This document shows, one piece after another, positions 56,216 to 64,000 of a stretch of DNA of 64,000 nt; within the stretch, counting starts at the first letter, position 1, and every line of letters starts with the position of its first letter. Source of the stretch: Chrysoperla carnea (taxonomy: Eukaryota > Arthropoda > Insecta > Neuroptera > Chrysopidae); contig NC_058338.1 of NCBI RefSeq assembly GCF_905475395.1, positions 5,098,935-5,162,934 on the forward strand. Direction: 5' to 3'. The notes under the pieces were generated by a model. The model saw nothing but the letters and a program-made list of their open reading frames with translations, was not told where the DNA came from and did no database searches. Position numbers and translations under genes: made by a program.

Positions 56216-57344
56216 AAAATACTTCCAAACGTAATAAAATTAGCTCAAATTGATTGTAAAAACAGAGTTACAATCTTTTAAAATAAATCTGACTTTCCGT
56301 ATGATTTCACCGAAAGGCATCAAATATTTTGGGCCACTGTGATTACTTACCACGCCCTCCCCTCTTTCTACAAATTGTTATAATGCTCGTGAAAGTTTTA
56401 ACCTAGAATTTGTGACAGTTTTTCTTGTTTGAAAGGACGAAAAAGCTCACATTAGCCCCGGAAAATCTTATTCTTTCTCATCCGATTTGATTTACTACTC
56501 TTTAATCATTTTTAATGTCACGTCACGGGTATGTTTAAGAAGGATTCATATTAACAAAAAATCACTGGAACTTAACTGTGACAAAAATCTGCTAATACTT
56601 CTACAAAACGTCCTCCAAAAAACATTTTTTTAAAAACACTCTATACAAATAGGGCATTTAACTCATGACTAAACTTGTTTCTATCGTTAAAATTATGTAG
56701 GCTTCAAAAAATAAAACTGCACTACGCACGTGAAGCCTTTTTACAAAATACAACATTTATTAAGTCAGTGATTTAAAATATAGCCTTTATTAACTGAAAT
56801 CCCTTGAGGATCATACTACAAGAATCACAATTCGATGAATTTTGATCAAGATGAATTATAACTTGAGTTTACACAAAACTCCCACACGCATCATTGGTTC
56901 TTTGTCTGGTTAGTTCAATGAATCCTAAGAGCTCTTCAAGATTCATCGTTTCAATTAGTAGCTGTATGTAAAGTAATTTAAGGTATTTTTACAAATATGG
57001 ATGATAATTCGGTTTTATAACGGGTCAAAGTCATGTATTTAATGCATTCCAAACGGGTCAAAGTTATTTGTTTGCACATCGAAGAGGGTTGATGATCTTT
57101 TCAATAAATTGGAAGTCATGCTATTTAATAAAAGAACAATACCGTTTAATAGGTTCGTTGTCTTTTAATTTATTTCAACGTAAAGATTCATCATTTTCAA
57201 TTTTGGGAATTTTTTTAAAATTATACAGAGTGTTTGATAAAGTAGAAACGAAAATTTGCATACTTGAAAGAATTGAAATAAAGAAAATAAAAATAGGGTA
57301 TATTGTTATCTTTTGTATGGAAAATCTTTTTATATAATATAGTA

Positions 57345-57715
57345 TATAAAATATATCAAAGTATACAAAGTTTAGTCCCAAGTTTGTAACGCTTAAAAAT
57401 ATTGATACTATGAACAAAATTTTTGTATAGATGTTCATTAAATCACCTAATTAGTCCATTTCCGGCTGTCCGTCTGTCGTCTGTCCGTCTGTCACCACGA
57501 TAACTCAAAAACGAAAAGAGATATCAAGTTGAAATTTTTACAGCTCAGGACGTAAAAAGTGAGGTCGAGTTCGTAAATGAGCAACATAGGTCAATTTTGT
57601 CTTGAGTCTGTAGGAGCCATCTCATAAACCGTTAGAGATAGAACAAAAGTTTAAATGTAAAAAATTTTCCTTATACAAAAATAAACAACTTTTGTTTGAA
57701 ACATTTTTGATTTTT
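57345..57715 (-). repeat. Dispersed repeat family A, copy 4 (inverted)
   Basis: Inverse of the family: GGTATAC-like end, AAGTTTAGTCCCAAGTTTG, ATCACCTAATTAGTCCATTT, a GTCCGTCTGTC block, CGTTAGAGATAGAACAAAAG and AAACAACTTTTGTTTGAAAC in reverse order. Spurious frames on both strands at 57068-57438 are produced by it. Confidence 0.85.
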
Positions 57716-57983
57716 TTCATCTTGATTTTAGAAAAACACCTGTATAAGTTTTTCGAACATGATATTTATTAATTTATGAACATGAATTAATCAAATTTAA
57801 CTTATTATTAGTTTGTAAATTGACATGTTTGTTTAACAAACAATTAAAATTTTAAAATATTATCTTATCCACGTTTATAAAATAGGAGATAAGAATACAC
57901 GAAAAATGCAGTGAATAAATAAAGATCCATAGACCACTGATATATTGATAAACTAACAAAATATTTCGACATTTATTAGTAGA

Positions 57984-58790
57984 CTAGAAGATACCCGCCC
58001 GCTTTGCTGGACAATTTCTCCTTTTTAAAACCAAGACTATCACGTTATAATCCTCACTTATCCTTTCTTTAGTTCACAATTTTATGGTTTTTAATTTTTC
58101 GGTGGGTAACTCTTCAAAATGAAGTTTTGCCTATCATACTCACTGACATTGTGACTTTCTGTAGGTCCAAACATTATAGTTACCGGATTTTTATACTTTT
58201 TGGTTCAAATTTACCACATCCACCTGGTTTCATTAAATTCCGAAAAAAAAAAATTTATTCGATCTTCTCGATTTTTGCAAAGGGGTACCCCTTAAAAAAA
58301 TTTCAAAAAATCGAAAAAAATTTTTTATCTTCAATTTCGATAAAACTCAGTTTATAAGGTAATTTTGACCCAAAAAGTACAAAAATCGGGTGCATTTGTT
58401 GGCTGGTCGAATAGTTTTTGAGATAGGGGCTAAAATCGATCCAAATATTGCGATATCTCATAAACTCTGCATCCAATCATTAAATTAACCGGATTTTTAT
58501 ACTTTTTGGATCAAAATAACCCAATCCACCTAGTTTCATCAAATTCCGAAAAAAAAAATTTTTTTCGATCTTCTCGATTTTTTCGAAGGGGTACCCCTTA
58601 AAAAAAATTCCAAAAAATCGAAAAATTTTTCTATATCTCCAATTTCGATAAAACTTAGTATATAAAGTAATTTTGACCCAAAAAGTACAAAAATCAGGAG
58701 CACTTGTTGACTGGATGAATAGTTTTTGAGATACGGACTAAAATCGATCCAAACATTGCGACATCTTAGAAACTCTACCTTAGCTTAGAG
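57984..58790 (-). mobile_element. Helitron-like element containing two inverted units of the 307-bp satellite
   Basis: Read on the minus strand the 3' end is CAGCAAAGCGGGCGGGTATC, a short spacer and CTAG (57984-57987) followed by T, the Helitron CTRR/T rule. Upstream of that tail, still on the minus strand, lie two units of the satellite seen at 45.1-46.1 kb (TTAACCGGATTTTTATACTT at 58175 and 58483 on the plus strand; GGGGTACCCC at 58285 and 58589). The 5' end was not located. Confidence 0.6.
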
Positions 58791-59856
58791 AAACTCTGCC
58801 TAGCTTAGCTAGGCAATAGACCTTTTCATCGATTTGCTTTTGTTTCGGACAGTTGTCAAAAAATTACTCAACTTAAGAAAAATAAATATATTTGATCTTT
58901 TTCAAGAAGCGCTTTCTGACAAGGATAGAAGATATAAGATATGTCTTTACTTGATTGAAAACAGTCCGAAACAAAAAAGAATCATTTTGTAAATGAAAAG
59001 TCCTATTGCTTACATACAGTTTTTGACTTTGAGAAGAATTGTATAATTAAGTTCAAATATTTAAAAGTTGAATAAACCAAAACATCTAAGTCCTAATATC
59101 CATTAAAAATATAATTAAAATTTCATTTAAAAGTTAATAATTTTATGATATTTTAAATAATAATTTGTTGATGATGACACCACCACAAAATGAACTATTA
59201 TTGACTAGACTGACTACTTGAAATAATCAAAAAAAAGTTTTTATAAATTTTATAGGACATTAAATATAAAAGATTGCCTTTGAAGGATAAAAATACTAAT
59301 AATCATAAATCATAATTAATATAAGTAATGTACACAATAATACCATATATAGTTAAATCAAATAAATAAATATAAATACTATCAAACAAGAACCTTCATT
59401 ATTTTGTACTCGTACGTTCTACGTTCTTACACACAAAATAATACGCGATATTGTTGAGAAGCTCGATGTATGAAATATTAGCCCAAGAGATAGATATTTC
59501 ATTGTTTAAACAGAATGATTAATTTAAATTATACAAAAAAAAAACTGCAAAATATTAGCATATATTTTTATATTAGTGTCAAATAGTAAATTATAAAGCC
59601 ACCCCTACACGATCAAAATTATCTGCAATATTTGGATTAACAATATGGAAGTGCTAATCTTCATCAATCACTTTTCTATACATAATCCCTATCCCTATTC
59701 TTATCCCTATATATTATAAATGTGAAAGTAAGGATGTTTGTTTGTTTTTTACGCTTTCACACAAAACTATCCAGCGGATTTGAATGAAACTATACAACAA
59801 TTAAGTCACTCAGAAATAACTATTTTCTACTTTTTAGTACAATAAAAAACAGTCTA
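58791..59856. other. Intergenic DNA
   Basis: No gene seen. At 59707-59815 a TATATTATAAATGTGAAAGTA / CACAAAACTATCCAGCGGAT-type sequence resembles short repeats common at transposon ends. Confidence 0.4.
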
Positions 59857-60480
59857 AACAACCTGGCGAGGCACAATAAAGTCAATATTACCTGGATCCC
59901 CGGACACTCTGGTTGGAACGGTAATGAGAGAGCAGACAAGCTGGCCAAACTGGGAACTGCCATGGCTCCCACTCAAGAAAAGCTTGCGAGGATGCCATAC
60001 TAAGAAGGCCTAACAGATTAGAAGATAATCTGAAAAACCAGCAATTAAAGGCATGGACCAGCTACGAGGGAGGGCGAATCGCCAAAAGCCTGTTGGGTGA
60101 AGGAAACTCGCTCGGTAACAGAGCCGAGGAGATCTTGAAACTAAACAGAGCTGATATTAGAGTCATCGTAGAGTAACTCACAGGGCATGATAACCTGAAC
60201 AAGTTCCAACATCAGATTGGAAAAAGACAATCTCCCGCGTGTGACAGATGCGGAGAAAATTCAGAAGAAACATCGATTCACTTTCTCTGTTACTGCCCGG
60301 GTATACTGCTGTATGAGCGCTCATACAGCAGCGAAGGAAATGGTTTGGTCCGGCCATAGTCGAACCAGAAGAAATTAGGAAACTCGACGCTAGGCAAATC
60401 CTGGGTTTCAGTACATCAGTTGGTTATAATAGCCACTTAAAAGTGTAGCGGGGATAGAGTACAAGGGTCTATTTGGTTAA
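59857..60480 (+). mobile_element. I/R1-type LINE fragment: RNase H end plus C-terminal zinc knuckle region
   Basis: GC-rich island. The plus frame reads NNLARHNKVNITWIPGHSGW and then GNERADKLAK, the WxPGHSGxxGNExADxLA motif of LINE RNase H domains. After stops, LTGHDNLNKFQHQIGKRQSP and CDRCGENSEETSIHFLC follow, the C..C....E...H...C arrangement of the LINE C-terminus. At least three in-frame stops make it dead. Contains a perfect 26-bp palindrome at 60307-60332. Confidence 0.8.
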
Positions 60481-62439
60481 GTGCTCTGAACCATTGCTTC
60501 GAGGTCCGATGCTCGAGCATGGCCCGCTAACCTCCATACTCATACTCACTCATTAGTACAATAAAAGCTTGTTCTTTAAGAAATAAGTTTTTTGATTATT
60601 TATCGCTTGGACTATAACAAGTAATATATATATATATAGAATCTTGTACAAACATATGTGCATACATGCCTACATGTATCAGAGTAATACGTTTATTTAT
60701 TACTAATTAGTAACTATTATTCAACTCAAATTAATTTATTATAAATTATAATTATTAATTTTTATATAACATAGCAGCACACTTAAATTTAGTTTTAAAT
60801 ATCATTTGTCAAAAAATATTGATTTCAATATATTTGTGATGGCCAATGCCATTACCCAAATTAATTGTTCATTTTTATATGGAAATTATGCAAAACTCAT
60901 AAAAAATGATTTTAATTTGTAATTAATATCAATAATTAGCTAAATTTTATCAAATATTTAGTATCTTTGACCTTGGAATTTTGGTAAAACGAATATAATG
61001 GAGAGTATTCATGAGTTTTTAACTTTCCAAAATATGGAAGTTAAAATTGCAACCTGTTCGATTTTCGAAATTCGCTAACAACTTAAATCAATTTACAATC
61101 AGTTATTGTTTTATGGTAGTCCCCTCAATATTCTAAAATGACACCTACTAATTTGATAGGTCTGTGAAGTAACAAATCTTTCTATTTTTCCCATAGCCAC
61201 ATCTCCCGAATTAGGTCTCAGATCGAAATTTGTTAAAGAACTTTTCCATTTGTCTTGATAAGCTTAATTTACTGGTATAATTTTATGCTTTCAATAACAG
61301 AACACGCTGTATATATATATATACAGGATGTTTTGCTTTTTACTTGACATTTGCTTCAAAGGAAAAATGTTAATTTCAAAGGCACACATCTTATACGGGT
61401 ATTGATGATTGGTTAATTACAAATCTAATGAATAAGAAAGAAATAATCAATTTTGTACAATAAAAATTCTCGAACCTTGGAATTTTGGCTCTTGTACGTA
61501 AATAATGAATCAAAAAGTAAGTTAGAAAGATCAAGTGAAATTGGGCACGAATCACAGGCAGTGATATAACTGAAATTGGTCACTGGTCGGTAATGTTTAT
61601 TTTTTTTTTATAAGTTCACCCAAACATCAATCAACATTGGCATTTTTTCAATAACTATCATTGCCAATATTTTCAAGAATTTTTTTTATCAAATTATTTG
61701 AGTAATTGAAAACTGATTATGCACATATGTGTAATTTCCTGGTGTAATTAGGGGAATTTCCCCTTAATCTACTCTTCATTAATAATTCAAGGATATGAAT
61801 TTAGAAGTAATTATAGGTTAAGATCTAAATTACAAATTATTTGTAAAATTTTCCTTGAATATTTCATTATAATTTCCACTAATTTGTTGGAAAGTAAATC
61901 AAAATTTTTCATTCTAAATCTTAGATTTTACTCTCATTTGCGAAGAATGTTCGAATAGAAGCTATTTAAATCAAGTCATGAAAAACAAAATTGTAATACC
62001 GTTCAAAATTTGGAGATTTAAAACACGACAAAATCAAAAATACAAAAAAAAAACATTCTGTTCGGGGGTATGATAAGAAAAGGTAGAATATAAAATCATT
62101 GCAAATCCAAAAAAATTTAGATCTTGTGTTTCAAAGCACGTTGAATTAGAAAATGCAAATAAATGTCTGCTACATTGTCGTTAGCCCATCCCCTTACGAA
62201 ATTTTTTTAAGATAAAAGGTTGCATCACATATTATTAAGGAGAATAAAACGGAAATTGAAAGAGCCAACGAGTTTGGTAACTAATTTTGAAATTTTTGGA
62301 AAACAATCTATAAAGAAGTATCCCAGGGGTAACGAACGCTTTTGTTGCATCAGGTAGTAAATAAAATTTTCATGCGAAAAGTCCTTTTCCATTTTCTGAT
62401 CCGATACACTCTCGCGTCTCACTCTCGGAGTTTTACTAT
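60481..62439. other. Intergenic DNA
   Basis: No gene seen. ATACAGGATGTTTTGCTTTT at 61320, followed by TACTTGACAT, resembles TACAGGATGACTTTTTTAAG / TTGACATATGC at 63261: two ends of one small repeat family. AT microsatellites at 60627 and 61310. Confidence 0.4.
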
Positions 62440-62620
62440 TATCTTGCCGATGTAGCGCGCTTCTGATTGACTGCCTATTTTAATAAACAGCTAATTATCC
62501 GTACATAGAATCAAAATATGGAACAGGACGATTTTGTCTTAGAATTGTATTTCCTATCTGATGCAACAAGAGGCGTCCGTTACTCCTTGAACACTCTGTA
62601 TAGTAACTATAATAGAATTC
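62440..62620 (+). repeat. Dispersed repeat family B, copy 2
   Basis: Counterpart of 52690-52870 with the same ordered words (GCGCGCTTCTGATTG, CAGCTAATTATCC, GTTACTCCTTGAACACTCTG). Confidence 0.7.
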
Positions 62621-64000
62621 ATAGGTGTTGCTACGAATTTTTGATAGTATTTGGCTGAAAATTTTATATTTAACTCTCATTGAAGAAAATAGTACAAAAA
62701 TTGTCGCTGGGCTTTAGTGCCTCCTCAATAATTCTATTGTATCGACGCCTATGACAAGGATTTATTTTTAAAAAAATCAAAAATAAATCATTCTATTAAC
62801 AAATTTTTCTAAATATTAAAAAAAAGTTAATTGCAATTAACTGAAAAATGAATAAAAGTGACCTCAATATTATTAGATAAAGAAGTTAACCATCAATCAA
62901 CATTGCAAGGTTATAAAAACAAATATTGCTAAAAATAGAAATGTATTTTGACTTGACTTGTTCTTTTTAAAACAAAACAAAAAACTCACTAGGAGATATT
63001 TGGTTCCCCAATAAAACATATGCACTTGTTATTTAATAGTTAATAAGACAAGAAAAAATTAAGTTATCAAAGCTATAATTAAAATGAATACTGAACTCCC
63101 AAGTCATTTCTGGATAATTATTTTTAGTATATTTGTAGGAGAGATTGTATTTATCTAAGTGCATTAACGTTTTTGTTATCTGAATTATTGTTTACGAAAA
63201 AAGATATCATGTATCGATTTGTGACAGGGAGCATCCTTAAATAAACAATGTGGCCCCATATACAGGATGACTTTTTTAAGTTGACATATGCGTGAAATTC
63301 GTAAAATAAGTTCAATCGAAGAAATGCTTCAAACGAATAATTACCCTAAAACACTAGCTTTTTAAGTAGCTTTTCAAGATGTTTTAAAGTAGACTAATGC
63401 TACAATATGAGACTAGTGTGATCTCTATAGACCTAATAGTTTCCGTGATAAAGCCTTTCAAAATTTTTTTTTTATAATTTTTTTCGACCTTCGCAATTTT
63501 ATGTAATATAATGTCGTTTTGAATGAATTTTGACAATAATTAACACTAGCACACTCTGTCGGAGGTATGTGGAACTACATCCCGCTAGAGTAGTTCTACA
63601 TATCTCCGACAGAGTGTAGTAGTTCCAGTGACGTCTAAAATATTACAAAATATTGCAAAGTTAGAAAAAATGATAAATTTTGAACAACTTTATCTCTGAA
63701 ACTATTGGGTCTACAGAGACGATTCTAGTATCGTTTTATAAAGTGTCGGATAGTATAATTAATCAACCGCATATCCGTCTAATTGGACTCCCTTCGAGAA
63801 AATGCGCCGTTTTTGTACAGTTATAAGGCGAAACACAATAAAAAAAGATGTTTATGAATCAATGGCATCATACCCTGACGGACTTTGGGGCTAATATTTC
63901 GATTTTTAATTCTCACCAAAGCAAAAGAAAATAATGGGGTAATTTTTCAACAAAGTATCAAATATAATTAAAGCTTTTTATTTAGTTTATCTCAGAAACA
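62621..64000. other. Intergenic DNA at the window end
   Basis: Apart from the hairpin and the TACAGGATGACTTTTTTAAG repeat word at 63261, no gene or repeat recognised. Confidence 0.4.
63551..63617 (+). ncRNA. Pre-miRNA-like hairpin (27-bp stem, 13-nt loop)
   Basis: Left arm 63551-63577 (ACACTCTGTCGGAGGTATGT...) pairs with right arm 63591-63617 over 27 positions: 25 Watson-Crick pairs and two G.U pairs if transcribed from the plus strand. On the minus strand the same two positions would be A.C mismatches. The loop is CATCCCGCTAGAG. Size and shape suit a pre-miRNA, but a palindromic MITE end is also possible; no conserved miRNA recognised. Confidence 0.35.

Noticed and set aside
57068..57438. 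Overlapping ORFs on both strands
   Set aside because: Lie in and next to inverted copy 4 of dispersed repeat A; the peptide KILFIVSIFLSVTNLGLNF is the translation of its conserved non-coding islands.

Overview
The window is AT-rich (roughly 70% A+T by eye), intron-bearing nuclear DNA with short exons, GT/AG splice sites and dense small repeats. The three recognisable host genes and the repeat content (RTE- and I/R1-type LINE fragments, a tRNA-derived SINE, Helitron-like, hAT-like and TTAA-flanked elements) point to an arthropod, most likely an insect. The kinase reads closest to insect Doa as I remember it. I cannot assign an order.

Layout. (1) 4-2320, + strand: the last five exons (364 codons) of PIG-A, the catalytic subunit of GPI-GlcNAc transferase; its 5' end lies outside the window. 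(2) 2321-11014: no host gene supported. It holds a tRNA relic, two related foldback elements (one with a 48-bp minisatellite core), a TGA-interrupted 132-codon frame and a hAT-like fragment. (3) 11015-15505, - strand: a complete five-exon PAQR4 gene (347 aa, seven-TM PAQR family). A separate single-TM ORF (13974-14357) lies inside its first intron on the same strand. (4) 15506-20926: intergenic, with a second hAT-like fragment, a dispersed repeat and an RTE LINE tail. (5) 20927-51993, - strand: a LAMMER-family dual-specificity kinase gene (Darkener of apricot / CLK). Eight exons encode the catalytic domain. A 79-nt linker exon lies upstream, and beyond it at least three alternative first exons whose splice phases all fit. 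Its introns hold most of the mobile-element content. (6) 51994-64000: no gene seen; repeats, Helitron/satellite sequence, a LINE fragment and a pre-miRNA-like hairpin.

The three genes are unrelated in function: GPI-anchor synthesis in the ER, a membrane receptor-like/hydrolase-like protein, and a splicing-regulatory kinase. Nothing suggests co-regulation beyond PAQR4 and Doa lying head-to-tail.

The most interesting signal is in Doa. The 79-nt exon just before the kinase domain has a weak donor (GTTCGT), and its acceptor is preceded by about 300 nt without a single AG on the sense strand. Skipping the exon from any upstream first exon gives a stop after 28 codons, whereas a small alternative first exon at 28727-28781 has exactly the phase needed to bypass it. 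This looks like a regulated, possibly autoregulatory, splicing switch.
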